14,612 bases of DNA from an uncultured Solirubrobacter sp. (GTDB lineage: Bacteria; Actinomycetota; Thermoleophilia; Solirubrobacterales; Solirubrobacteraceae). Positions 1 to 7,118 of this stretch are shown piece after piece. The stretch spans positions 1 through 14,612 of the forward strand of contig CALMNS010000321.1 of the NCBI GenBank assembly GCA_937871635.1, read 5' to 3'. The translations under genes were made by a program, and so were the position numbers. The notes beneath the pieces were generated by a model. The model ran no database searches and had not been told where the DNA came from. It saw nothing but the letters and a program-made list of their open reading frames with translations. Every line of letters starts with the position of its first letter. Positions within the stretch are counted from its first letter, which is position 1.

Positions 1-878
1 CTGCCCACCAGCCCGGCGAGCCCGACGATCTCCCCGGCCCGGACCGTGAGCGACACGTCGTCGACCGCACGCGCGCGAGAGAGCCCCCGCGCCTCGAGCA
101 CCACCGCCGCCGTGGCCGGCGGAGGACGGCGGGGCGGGAACGTCAGCTCGAGCGCCCGGCCGACCATGGCGTTGACGAGCGTCGCGGGGGTCTCCTTCGC
201 GGCCGGCCCCGTGCGCACGACCCGGCCGTCGCGCATCACGGTGATCGTCCGGGCCGACTCGAGCACCTCCTCGAGGTGGTGCGAGACGAGCACGACCGCG
301 GTACCCGAGGTCGTCAGCGCCTCGACGATCCCCAGCAGCCGCCGGCTCTCGTCCGCCGTGAGGCTGGCCGTGGGCTCGTCCATGAGGATGAGCCGCGCGT
401 CGCGCGCGATCGCGCGGAGGATCTCGGCCTTCTGCTGGTCGGCCGTCCGGAGGGCGCCGACCCGCGCCTCGGGATCGAGCCCGAACCCCGTGCGGTCCTC
501 GAGCTCGGCGTAGCGCCGCCGCAGCCGGGCACGATCCACCACGCCGCCCAGTCGGCGTGCCTCGAGCCCGAGGAACACGTTCTCCAGGACGCTGCGCGCC
601 GGCACGAGCGCGATCTCCTGGGCGATCGTGGCGATCCCGGAGGCGAGGGCATCCCGGGGCGCGCGCAGCCGGACGGCCTCGCCGTCCACCAGCAGCTCGC
701 CCTCGTCGGGCTCGTGCACACCGCCGATGATCTTCGCGAGCGTGGACTTGCCCGCGCCGTTCTCGCCGACCAGGCCGTGGACGGCCGCGGGCTCGATGGC
801 CACGCTGACGCCGTCCACGGCCTGCACCCCGCCGAAGCGCTTCGAGACCCCCCGGACCTCGACCAGCGGTGGGGTCAC
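1..878 (-). CDS. Ribose/simple-sugar type ABC importer ATP-binding protein (partial, C-terminus off the left edge)
   Basis: The 292 visible residues are the N-terminal half of an RbsA/MglA-class ATPase, a protein of two fused nucleotide-binding domains usually near 500 aa that powers import of sugars or other small ligands at the inner face of the membrane. Visible motifs of the first domain are Walker A GENGAGKST (38-46), Walker B LILMDEP (163-169) and the switch histidine in LVSHH (H200). The second domain starts near residue 258 and is cut before its Walker A. The signature motif reads LRTADQQ (143-149), where this class usually has LSxAQQQ, so it is degenerate. The start is GTG at 878, chosen because it overlaps the TGA stop of the upstream binding-protein gene (GTGA, 875-878), implying translational coupling. 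The permease is not in view and probably lies to the left. The ligand cannot be read from an ATPase; the neighbouring hyu genes suggest it need not be a sugar. Confidence 0.93.
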   Translation of the reverse strand, partial: MTPPLVEVRGVSKRFGGVQAVDGVSVAIEPAAVHGLVGENGAGKSTLAKIIGGVHEPDEGELLVDGEAVRLRAPRDALASGIATIAQEIALVPARSVLENVFLGLEARRLGGVVDRARLRRRYAELEDRTGFGLDPEARVGALRTADQQKAEILRAIARDARLILMDEPTASLTADESRRLLGIVEALTTSGTAVVLVSHHLEEVLESARTITVMRDGRVVRTGPAAKETPATLVNAMVGRALELTFPPRRPPPATAAVVLEARGLSRARAVDDVSLTVRAGEIVGLAGLVG

Positions 879-1882
879 TCGTCGTACTGCCCCTCGAAGT
901 CGCCCAGGGTCGCCTTCGTGCCCTTGGGCTCCTGCAGCTTGCGGGTATCGAACGACTGCGGCACCTTCTCGCCGCGGGCGGCGCGGATGGCGAGCTCGGC
1001 CGCCTTGGCGCCGGCGGACTTCTCGGCGGAGACGTAGGTCGCGAACCAGCGACCGTCCTTGACCGCCTTCACCGCCTGGCGCGACCCGCCGTTGCCGATG
1101 AGCTTGACCTCGCCCTCGGCGTCCTCGACCGCCTGCTCGGCGCCGGCGATCGCCTGCGAGGAGCCGATCATCACGTCGACGCCCGGATGGGCCTGCAGCA
1201 CGTTCTGCGCCGCCTTGAGCCCTGAGTCCTCCGTGTAGCCGCCCTCCACGGAGGCCACGAGCTTGACGTTGCCGCCGGCCTGCAGCGCCTGCTTGACGGC
1301 GTCCGTGCGCGCGTTGTCGAGCGGGAGGGACTTGAAGCCCTCAAGGTAGGCCACTTCGCAGGTCTCCATGCCCTTGCAGGCCTCGACCCCGAGCTCGCCG
1401 AGCGCCGTGCCGTTCTCCGTGGGCGGCTCGCCCACGAAGATCAGGCCGTCGACCTGCGGCTCGATCGTGTCGTACTTGGTGCCGATCGGCGTGAACTCGC
1501 CGACGACCGTGATGCCCTCCTGGATCGCCTCGCGGATGGGCGGGACGACCGCGTTGCCGTCGTTCGCCTGGACGATGAAGGCCTGGAACTGGCCCGTGGT
1601 GATCGCGTTCTGGATCTGCGAGACCTGCGTCGCGGCGTCGAAGTTCGGATCGAAGAACTGGACCTGCACGTTCTCCTTCGCCGCCTGCTCCTTGATGCCG
1701 GCGTAGGTCGCCTGCGCGAACGAGTTCGCCCCGGCGAAGCCGAAGAAGGCGACCTTCGACACCTTCTTCGCCTCCCCGTCCGAGGCGGCCTCGCCGCCCC
1801 CGCGGTCGTCGGACCCGCAGGCCGCCGTCCCCATCGCCATGAGCGCCGCAACCGCCAGCGCACTCCATCTCGACCGCATCAT
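875..1882 (-). CDS. Substrate-binding lipoprotein of a sugar-type ABC importer (periplasmic-binding-protein, Peripla_BP_4 family)
   Basis: The 335-aa product begins MMRSRWSALAVAALMAMG and reaches a lipobox ending in Cys22 (GTAAC-GSDD), so it is exported, lipidated and anchored outside the membrane. A Gly/Asp/Glu-rich linker follows, then a two-lobe binding fold: KVAFFGFAGANSFAQATYAGI near the start of lobe 1, a FFDPNFDAATQVSQIQNAI helix, and a VMIGSSQAIAGAEQAVED stretch in lobe 2. This is the layout of ribose/galactose-binding-protein relatives, which also bind nucleosides, autoinducer-2 and other small molecules. Two adjacent ATGs (1880-1882 and 1877-1879) sit just after a GAGGAGGG Shine-Dalgarno. 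The second has the better spacing, so the start is uncertain by one codon. An in-frame ATG at 1924 would add a charged stretch before the signal peptide and is unlikely. The gene follows the M24 peptidase after 25 bp and couples to the ATPase by a GTGA overlap. Confidence 0.92.
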   Translation of the reverse strand: MMRSRWSALAVAALMAMGTAACGSDDRGGGEAASDGEAKKVSKVAFFGFAGANSFAQATYAGIKEQAAKENVQVQFFDPNFDAATQVSQIQNAITTGQFQAFIVQANDGNAVVPPIREAIQEGITVVGEFTPIGTKYDTIEPQVDGLIFVGEPPTENGTALGELGVEACKGMETCEVAYLEGFKSLPLDNARTDAVKQALQAGGNVKLVASVEGGYTEDSGLKAAQNVLQAHPGVDVMIGSSQAIAGAEQAVEDAEGEVKLIGNGGSRQAVKAVKDGRWFATYVSAEKSAGAKAAELAIRAARGEKVPQSFDTRKLQEPKGTKATLGDFEGQYDE

Positions 1883-1884
1883 GT

Positions 1885-1892
1885 CCCTCCTC
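1885..1892 (-). promoter_or_regulatory. Ribosome binding site of the binding-protein gene
   Basis: On the minus strand the sequence is GAGGAGGG, followed by AC and the tandem ATGATG. It rules out the longer reading frame beginning at 1924 and places the start at 1882 or 1879. It is one of the strongest Shine-Dalgarno matches in the window, which fits the high expression usually needed for a binding protein. Confidence 0.75.
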
Positions 1893-1900
1893 GGGTCCGA

Positions 1901-1917
1901 GCCGGCGTCACGCCGGC
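1901..1917 (-). repeat. Perfect 17-bp palindrome over the stop codon of the M24 peptidase gene
   Basis: GCCGGCGT and ACGCCGGC flank a single central base, giving a perfect palindrome whose centre contains the TGA stop of the peptidase gene. In RNA it could form a 6-bp GC stem with a 5-base loop. No T-run follows, so it does not look like an intrinsic terminator. It lies 10 bp before the ribosome binding site of the binding-protein gene. A role in mRNA processing or differential expression within the operon is possible but unproven; chance in GC-rich DNA is also possible. Confidence 0.55.
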
Positions 1918-2987
1918 ACCTCACGCAACTCCAGCGGCAGCGACGAGAGCAGCCGGGGCTCCCCGTCCGTCACCACCACGTCGTCCTCCAGCCGGATGCC
2001 GCCCACGCCGGTGGCGTAGAGCCCCGGCTCGATCGTCAGCACGTGCCCCGCCTCGAGCGAGTCCCGGGTGCGGGGCACGAGGAAGGGCGGCTCGTGGATC
2101 TCCACGCCCATGGCGTGCCCCACGCCGTGCAGGCAGCGCCCCAGGTCGTCGGCCGCCTCCAGGATCCGCCGTTGCGCCGCGTCCACGTCCCGGGCCGCGG
2201 TCCCCGCGCGGCAGGCCGCGATCGAGGCGGCCTGCGCCCGGCTGACGACCTCCCAGGTCCGGCGCGCCCACTCCGAGGGCGGCCCCACGGTCGCGCAGCG
2301 GGTGAGGTCGCCCCAGTAGCCCCCGAGCCGTGCCGAGATGTCCGCGCAGACGACGTCCCCGGGGGCCAGCGCGTACTCGCCCGGGGTCCCGTGCGGATTG
2401 GCGGCGTTGGCGCCGAAGAGGACGAGCGGGTGCGACTCCGTGGCCCCGGCCTCGGTCAGCTCGTACGCCACCCGGGCGTTGACGGCCTGCTCGACGTCGC
2501 CCACGCGCAGGGACGCGAACATGCGCTCCATCACCTCCGTGACGACGCTGCAGGCCCGGCGCACGGCCTCGATCTCCTCGGGGTCCTTGCGGGCGCGCAG
2601 CCCCATGAGCAGGGCGCCGGCCGGCCGGGGGTCGGCCCCGAGCTCCTGGAGGCGTAGGACGCGGGCGAAGGGGACGTGGTCCTCCTCGACCCCGACGGCG
2701 CGGGCCCCGTCGAAGACCTCCGCGAGCTCCGCGAAGCCGTCCGAGGCGGCGTCGTAGGCGACGCGGGCGAGCCCGCTGGGCGCCGAGGCGGCCGCCTCCT
2801 CGTCGAGCCGCGGGACGAGCAGGGCCCCGCCGCCGCCGGTGAGCACCACCGCGGCGAAGAGCCGCTCGAGCGCCAGCGGGTCGAAGCCGGTGAGGTAGTA
2901 GATGGAGGCCGGGTTCGTCGCCATCACGGCCTTGAGTCCGGCGGCCGAGGCCGCCTCGCGCAGCCGGTCGACGCGGGCGTCGGTCAT
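1908..2987 (-). CDS. M24 family metallopeptidase (Xaa-Pro aminopeptidase/dipeptidase-like)
   Basis: The 359-aa protein has the two-domain layout of prolidase-type M24 enzymes: an N-terminal creatinase/prolidase-like domain (about 1-130) and a pita-bread catalytic domain (about 137-350). All five expected dinuclear metal ligands are visible: D216 in CADIS, D227 in GYWGDLTR, H291 in GVGHAMG, E320 in TIEPGLY and E334 in RLEDD. HPHG-like H199 and H298 in EIHEPPF match other active-site histidines. Complete ligands argue for hydrolysis of a peptide or amide bond by a metal enzyme and against creatinase itself, which is metal-free. The start is ATG at 2987, which overlaps the hyuB stop (ATGA, 2984-2987) with GGAGG 7 bp upstream; a longer frame opening at 3158 gives a low-complexity Arg/Pro N-terminus and is rejected. 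Within the operon it may cleave the ring-opened product of HyuAB, which is an inference from context. The true substrate is unknown. Confidence 0.9.
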   Translation of the reverse strand: MTDARVDRLREAASAAGLKAVMATNPASIYYLTGFDPLALERLFAAVVLTGGGGALLVPRLDEEAAASAPSGLARVAYDAASDGFAELAEVFDGARAVGVEEDHVPFARVLRLQELGADPRPAGALLMGLRARKDPEEIEAVRRACSVVTEVMERMFASLRVGDVEQAVNARVAYELTEAGATESHPLVLFGANAANPHGTPGEYALAPGDVVCADISARLGGYWGDLTRCATVGPPSEWARRTWEVVSRAQAASIAACRAGTAARDVDAAQRRILEAADDLGRCLHGVGHAMGVEIHEPPFLVPRTRDSLEAGHVLTIEPGLYATGVGGIRLEDDVVVTDGEPRLLSSLPLELREVPA

Positions 2988-4663
2988 CCTTCCACCTCCA
3001 GGCCGTAGACGGCACGGGCCGCCTCCGGGCTCACGTGGCCGTCGCGGACGTCGGCCCGGACGAGCTCGGGGTCGCGGTCCCCGACAGGACCGAACCCGCC
3101 GCCTCCGCCGGTCATGGTGCGGATGACGTCGCCCCGGCGCAGCTTGACGCGGCTGCACTTGAGCATCCGCCGCTCGTCCGGGCGACCGGGGTTGAGGACG
3201 ACGACGGGCGGTGTGGCGTCCTCACCGCCGAACAGACCCCACGCCGGCGTCCGGGAGCGCTCGAACCAGAGGTAGAGGGTGAGCTCATCGCACCCGACCT
3301 CGTACTGGCGCACGATGCCGTTGCCGCCGCGCCAGCGACCGGCGCCGCCCGTGTCCGTGCGGAAGCCGTACTCGGTCAGCCGCATCGGGAACTTCGTCTC
3401 GAAGACCTCGATCGGAAGGTCCTTGAGCGAGCCGTTGACGTTGTTGATGAGGCCGTCCTGCCCGTCGGAGCCCTGCCAGGCGCCCCAGCCGCCCACCGTG
3501 GGCTCGAGGTCGAGCCACGGCCGCCCCGTGCGCGGGTCCAGCCCCGACATCGAGATCACCATCGAGTCGCCGTAGCTCGCGGCGGCCGCCTGCTCGGGGA
3601 GCACCTCGGCGAGCGCCCGGACCACGAGGTCGATCAGCAGGCCGAGCGGCGTGAAGTACCACTGGCACGGCGCGGGGTCCTCCGCGGCGAGCAGCGAGCC
3701 CGCCCGCACCTTGACCGACAGCGCCCGGAAGGCGCCGCCGTCGGGCGGGTTGTCCGGGTTGATGAGCAGCTTGTAGGCCACCCGGGCCGCGGAGATGGCC
3801 TGCGCCTCCCCGCAGTTGACGGGGCCGGCCTGCATGTCGTCGGAGCCCGTGAGGTCGACCGTCATCTCGTCCCCGGAGACCTCGACGCGCACGCGGACCC
3901 AGCACGGCTCCCCCGTGATGCCGTCGTCGTCGAGACAGCCCTCGGCGGCGTACGTGCCGTCCGGGATGCCGGCGATCGCGGCACGCTCGTAGCGCTCGGT
4001 CTGCGCGAAGATCGCCTCGCGGGCGGCGAGGACGGTGCCGAGTCCGTGGCGGTCGAGGATGGCCGCGAGGCGGGCGGCCCCGGTGTTGATGCACGCGATC
4101 TGGGCCCGCAGGTCGCCCATCGCCGGATAGGAGAAGCGCGAGTTGCGGCCGAGCAGGTCCACGACGTCCCGGCGCTCCGTGCCGCCCTCGACCACCTTGA
4201 CCGGCGGCACGCGGATGCCCTCCTGGTAGATCTCAGTGGAGTCCATCGACCCGCCCGGGTCCTTGGCCCCGACGTCGAGCCAGTGCGCCCGGCAGGCCGC
4301 GAAGCCGACGCACTCGTCGTCGTGGAAGATCGGCCCGAACATCGTCATGTCGTTGAGATGGGTGCCGGTCAGGTAGGAGTCGTTCATGATCCAGACGTCC
4401 CCCGGCCGCCAGGCCGCGCGTCCGTACGCATCCTCGGTCAGGCGCGTGCAGATCTCGAGGTTGCCGAGGAAGATCGGCAGGCCGGCGGACTGCCCCAGGA
4501 CGCGATGCTCCGAGTCGAGCAGCGCCACGGAGCAGTCCTTCATCTCGTAGATGATCGGGGTGTAAGCCGAGCGGATGAGGGTGGCGTTCATCTCGTCGGC
4601 GGCCGCCTTGAAGGCGCTGCGGACGATCTCCGTGGTGATCGGATCGACGGCGGTCCTCGCCAT
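2984..4663 (-). CDS. hyuB: Hydantoinase B/oxoprolinase family protein (HyuB-type catalytic subunit)
   Basis: At 559 aa this is the normal length for HyuB, the subunit that together with HyuA performs ATP-dependent hydrolysis of ring amides (hydantoins, N-methylhydantoin, 5-oxoproline) or, in related complexes, carboxylation of acetone. The family hallmarks are present: an N-terminal DPITTEIVRSAF segment, GDVWIMNDSYLTGTHLNDMT with H102 and D105, AHWLDVG with H127 and D130 (the His/Asp metal-site region of this superfamily), and a C-terminal GGGGGFGP loop. The ATG at 4663 lies 2 bp after the hyuA stop, with GAGGAG 8 bp upstream. The downstream M24 gene overlaps it by 4 bp. No frameshift or lost motif is seen. 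Family assignment is firm; which substrate it opens cannot be decided from sequence, since HyuB, oxoprolinase and acetone carboxylase subunits are similar. Confidence 0.93.
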   Translation of the reverse strand: MARTAVDPITTEIVRSAFKAAADEMNATLIRSAYTPIIYEMKDCSVALLDSEHRVLGQSAGLPIFLGNLEICTRLTEDAYGRAAWRPGDVWIMNDSYLTGTHLNDMTMFGPIFHDDECVGFAACRAHWLDVGAKDPGGSMDSTEIYQEGIRVPPVKVVEGGTERRDVVDLLGRNSRFSYPAMGDLRAQIACINTGAARLAAILDRHGLGTVLAAREAIFAQTERYERAAIAGIPDGTYAAEGCLDDDGITGEPCWVRVRVEVSGDEMTVDLTGSDDMQAGPVNCGEAQAISAARVAYKLLINPDNPPDGGAFRALSVKVRAGSLLAAEDPAPCQWYFTPLGLLIDLVVRALAEVLPEQAAAASYGDSMVISMSGLDPRTGRPWLDLEPTVGGWGAWQGSDGQDGLINNVNGSLKDLPIEVFETKFPMRLTEYGFRTDTGGAGRWRGGNGIVRQYEVGCDELTLYLWFERSRTPAWGLFGGEDATPPVVVLNPGRPDERRMLKCSRVKLRRGDVIRTMTGGGGGFGPVGDRDPELVRADVRDGHVSPEAARAVYGLEVEG

Positions 4664-4665
4664 GA

Positions 4666-6708
4666 CTACGGCTCCTCTCCGACACGCACGACGAGCGTCC
4701 CGATGGGGTCCACGCTGGCGGACGCGCCCGGCGGGACGACGGTCGTCGCCGTCTGCTCTGAGATGACCGCGGGACCCTCCACCACGGCTCCCCGGGACAG
4801 GTCCTCGCGACGGACGATCGCCGTGTCCTGCGGCGATCTCCCGAAGGTCACTTGGCGCACGTCGGCCGGGTACTCCGCCCCGCCCCCGTCCTGGAGCGCG
4901 GCGGGATCGGCGCGACCGAGATCCCCGAGCGCGGCCGTGCGGACGGCGACGACCTCGACCGGCGCCCCCGGGTTCGCGTGGCCGAAGCGCGTCGCGTGCG
5001 CCGCGTGGAAGCGATCCGACAGGGCGCGCTCGAAGTCCGCCGCGCGCGGCTCACCCGCGCCCGTGAGCCCGATGGTCAGCGAGTACTCCTGGCCCACGTA
5101 GCGCAGGTCGAGCGCGTGCTCGACGCGGCCCGTCTCACGGGCGATGCCCTCGTCGGCCAGGCCGGCGAAGCCCTCGTGCTCGAGCTCGTCGAGCAGGCGC
5201 ACGAGGTCGTCGAGGTCGACCTCGGCGAGCGGGCTGAAGTAGGGACGGCTCGTGTCCTTGCGGACCTCCGTCTCGAGCATTCCCCAGGCCGAGAAGGCCC
5301 CGGGGAAGCGCGGCACCAGGACCTCGCCGATCCCGAGCTCGCGGGCGAGGAAGACGGCGTGCATCGGTCCCGCGCCGCCGATGGCCACCAGGGCGAAGTC
5401 CCGCGGCTCGATCCCCTTCTCGACCGTCAGCGTCCGGATCGCCTGCGCCATCTTCGCGTTCGCCACGTCGCAGATCCCCTCGGCCAGCTCCGCGGTCCCG
5501 AGGCCGAGCTCGTCGCCGAGCCGGCCCACGGCGTCGTGCGCGGCGGCGGCGTCGAGCGTCATGGAGCCGCCCGCGAAGTTCCCCTCGTCGACCCGGCCGA
5601 GCACCACGTTGGCGTCCGTCACCGTCGGCCGGTCGCCGCCGCGGCCGTAGCAGGCCGGCCCCGGGTCGGCCCCCGCGCTCTCAGGACCCACGCGCAGGCC
5701 GCCTGCCTCGGGGTAGGCGAGCGATCCGCCCCCCGCGCCGATCGTGTGGATGTCGACGACCGGCATCAGCAGCGGGAAGCCCTCGAGCTCGGCCTCGGAG
5801 GAGACGTCCGGGGCGCCGTCGATGACCAGCGAGACGTCGAAGCTCGTCCCGCCCATGTCGACGCAGACGAGGTTGGGCCGGGCGAGCATCCGTGCGAGGG
5901 CGACGGCGCCCATCGTGCCCCCGACGGGGCCCGAGAGGAGGGTCTGGAGCGTCAGCTCGCGCGCCGACTCTGCGGTGACGATGCCGCCGCTGGACTGCAT
6001 GACGTGCAGGGGCACCGCGAGCCCGCGTGAGCGCAGCTCGGTCTCCAGGCGCTCCAGGTAGCGGCGGACGATGGGCGCCGTGTAGGCGTCGACGACGGCG
6101 GAGGAGGTCCGCTCGTACTCCCGCCACTCGCGGGCGACCTGGTGCGACAGTGACACCGTCACGCCGTCGAGCGCGTCGCGGAGGATGGCCTGCGCGCGCA
6201 GCTCGTGCTCCGGGTTGACGTAGGAGAAGAGGAAGCCGACGGCCACCGCGCCGAAGCCCTCCTCGCGGACCCGGCGGGCGGCGGCGCGCACGCCCGCCTC
6301 GTCGAGCGGCTCGAGCTCGGTGCCCGCGGAGTCCAGGCGGCCGTCGATCTCCACGATGTCGGCGCGCCGGACGAGCGGCTCGGGCTTGCGGAAGTGGACG
6401 TCGTAGAGCCGCGTCCGGTTGCCGCGGGCGATGTGGTAGACGTCGCCGGCGCCCCGCGTGGCGAGCAGGAGCACCCGCTCACCGCGCCGCTGGAGGAAGG
6501 CGTTGAGACCCTGGGTAGTGCCGTGGACGGTGAAGGTGACGTCGCCGGGCGAGCCGACCACCTGCTCGCAGCCGGCGAGGACGCCCTCCGTCAGGTCGGC
6601 CGGCGTGGTCGAGGCCTTGCCTACGGCGTAGGTGCCGCTCTGCTCGTCGTAGGCGACCACGTCCGTGAAGGTGCCGCCGATGTCCATCGAGACCCGGTAA
6701 CTGCTCAC
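4666..6708 (-). CDS. hyuA: Hydantoinase/oxoprolinase family protein (HyuA-type ATP-binding subunit)
   Basis: This 680-aa protein supplies the ATPase half of the HyuAB complex; ATP is thought to activate the substrate carbonyl so that the amide ring can be opened. Two actin-fold phosphate motifs are clear: MDIGGTFTD (8-16) and VDMGGTSFD (283-291). The family motifs TVHGTTQGLNA (60-70), SGPVGG (259-264), TIGAGGGS and ADPGPACYG are also present. The start is GTG at 6708, since it overlaps the stop of the small upstream gene (GTGA, 6705-6708) and places MDIGGTFTD at the usual position; the frame stays open to 6999, but that extension is Arg/Pro-rich shadow sequence within the upstream gene. A weak GAGGG lies upstream. 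Length and motif order are normal. Relatives include 5-oxoprolinase and acetone carboxylase beta subunit, so the precise reaction is open. Confidence 0.94.
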   Translation of the reverse strand: MSSYRVSMDIGGTFTDVVAYDEQSGTYAVGKASTTPADLTEGVLAGCEQVVGSPGDVTFTVHGTTQGLNAFLQRRGERVLLLATRGAGDVYHIARGNRTRLYDVHFRKPEPLVRRADIVEIDGRLDSAGTELEPLDEAGVRAAARRVREEGFGAVAVGFLFSYVNPEHELRAQAILRDALDGVTVSLSHQVAREWREYERTSSAVVDAYTAPIVRRYLERLETELRSRGLAVPLHVMQSSGGIVTAESARELTLQTLLSGPVGGTMGAVALARMLARPNLVCVDMGGTSFDVSLVIDGAPDVSSEAELEGFPLLMPVVDIHTIGAGGGSLAYPEAGGLRVGPESAGADPGPACYGRGGDRPTVTDANVVLGRVDEGNFAGGSMTLDAAAAHDAVGRLGDELGLGTAELAEGICDVANAKMAQAIRTLTVEKGIEPRDFALVAIGGAGPMHAVFLARELGIGEVLVPRFPGAFSAWGMLETEVRKDTSRPYFSPLAEVDLDDLVRLLDELEHEGFAGLADEGIARETGRVEHALDLRYVGQEYSLTIGLTGAGEPRAADFERALSDRFHAAHATRFGHANPGAPVEVVAVRTAALGDLGRADPAALQDGGGAEYPADVRQVTFGRSPQDTAIVRREDLSRGAVVEGPAVISEQTATTVVPPGASASVDPIGTLVVRVGEEP

Positions 6709-7040
6709 GCGGTGCCGCCCTCGGTGCCGGCGAGCGGGCCGGCGGCTACCCGGATGTCGTAGACGACGCCCTCCGGCGGCTCCGTGAGCAGCGCGAAGAG
6801 CTCTTCGCTCGTCTCCTCCCGGCGCGGGTTGCTCAGCCAGCCGTCGTAGGCGGTGCGGTTCGTCCACAGGGCGGTGACGAGCACGGGACCCGTCTCGTCC
6901 GGCGGGACCTGGAGCTCCACTCCGAGGCACCCGTCCTGACGGAGGGCGGTCTCCGGGATCTGCAGCCGCTCGAACGTCGCGACGAGATCCTCCCGGCACC
7001 CCTCCCGGGGCTGCATGAACAGGATGCTGCGAGCCAGCAT
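6705..7040 (-). CDS. Small dimeric alpha/beta-barrel protein, antibiotic-biosynthesis-monooxygenase (ABM)-like
   Basis: The 111-aa protein starts MLARSILFMQPREGCREDLV and continues with ALRQDGCLGVELQVPPDE, PVLVTALWTNRTAYDGWLSNP and a final VYDIRVAAGP strand. This beta-alpha-beta-beta-alpha pattern with a YxxWLxxP-like element is typical of single ABM/ferredoxin-like barrel domains, which act as cofactor-free monooxygenases, heme-degrading enzymes, isomerases or simple binding proteins. No catalytic residue can be assigned. It is the first gene of the hyu operon: ATG at 7040, AGAGGGGG 4 bp upstream, about 20 bp after the predicted transcription start, with a GTGA overlap into hyuA. The position suggests it acts on the same substrate, but that is inference. 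The family call is moderate because these domains are short and diverge widely. Confidence 0.7.
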   Translation of the reverse strand: MLARSILFMQPREGCREDLVATFERLQIPETALRQDGCLGVELQVPPDETGPVLVTALWTNRTAYDGWLSNPRREETSEELFALLTEPPEGVVYDIRVAAGPLAGTEGGTA

Positions 7041-7064
7041 GGCGCCCCCTCTTACGGTCTCAGC

Positions 7065-7094
7065 AAGGTAGCTTTACCGTGACAGGAATGTCAA
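7065..7094 (-). promoter_or_regulatory. Promoter of the hyu/ABC operon
   Basis: Read on the minus strand, TTGACA (7089-7094) and TACCTT (7065-7070) are separated by 18 bp. The -35 matches the consensus perfectly and the -10 moderately, and the predicted start near 7058 leaves a leader of about 18-20 nt carrying AGAGGGGG before the ATG at 7040. This is the best sigma-70-like promoter in the window and would drive all six minus-strand genes down to position 1 and beyond. Confidence 0.7.
7080..7093. promoter_or_regulatory. Candidate operator: inverted repeat overlapping the hyu -35 box
   Basis: TGACA-GGAA-TGTCA is a perfect 5-bp inverted repeat with a 4-bp spacer, covering five of the six -35 bases. 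A second, shorter dyad, GGTA-GCTT-TACC (7067-7078), lies beside it and overlaps the -10 box edge. Both sit in the 78-bp divergent gap next to the XRE-cupin regulators, whose relatives bind short palindromes at such places. A regulator bound here would block the hyu promoter. The assignment to these regulators is inferred from position. Confidence 0.5.
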
Positions 7095-7106
7095 GGAACC
7101 GCGGGT

Positions 7107-7112
7107 TATGCT
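7107..7112 (+). promoter_or_regulatory. -10 element for a leaderless transcript of the first XRE regulator
   Basis: TATGCT ends 6 bp before the ATG at 7119, so transcription would begin at or next to the start codon. No Shine-Dalgarno sequence precedes the ATG (only CTGCCCGG). There is no convincing -35 at the right distance. Leaderless mRNAs of this kind are common in actinobacteria. The site is 13 bp from the inverted repeat, allowing autoregulation. Confidence 0.45.
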
Positions 7113-7118
7113 GCCCGG

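Noticed and set aside
1901..1917. Intrinsic terminator at the palindrome
   Set aside because: No T-run follows on either strand, and the downstream binding-protein gene has no visible promoter of its own.
1908..2987. Creatinase call for the M24 gene, suggested by the hydantoinase neighbours
   Set aside because: Creatinase lacks the metal ligands of M24 peptidases, whereas all five (D216, D227, H291, E320, E334) are present here.
3035..5101. Plus-strand open frame of 688 codons opposite hyuB and hyuA
   Set aside because: It is the antisense shadow of two well-supported hyu genes; its translation has no domain and has biased composition.
6709..6999. N-terminal extension of HyuA to an upstream ATG
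   Set aside because: The added 97 residues are Arg/Pro-rich and lie in another frame of the ABM-like gene; the GTG at 6708 gives the normal HyuA N-terminus.
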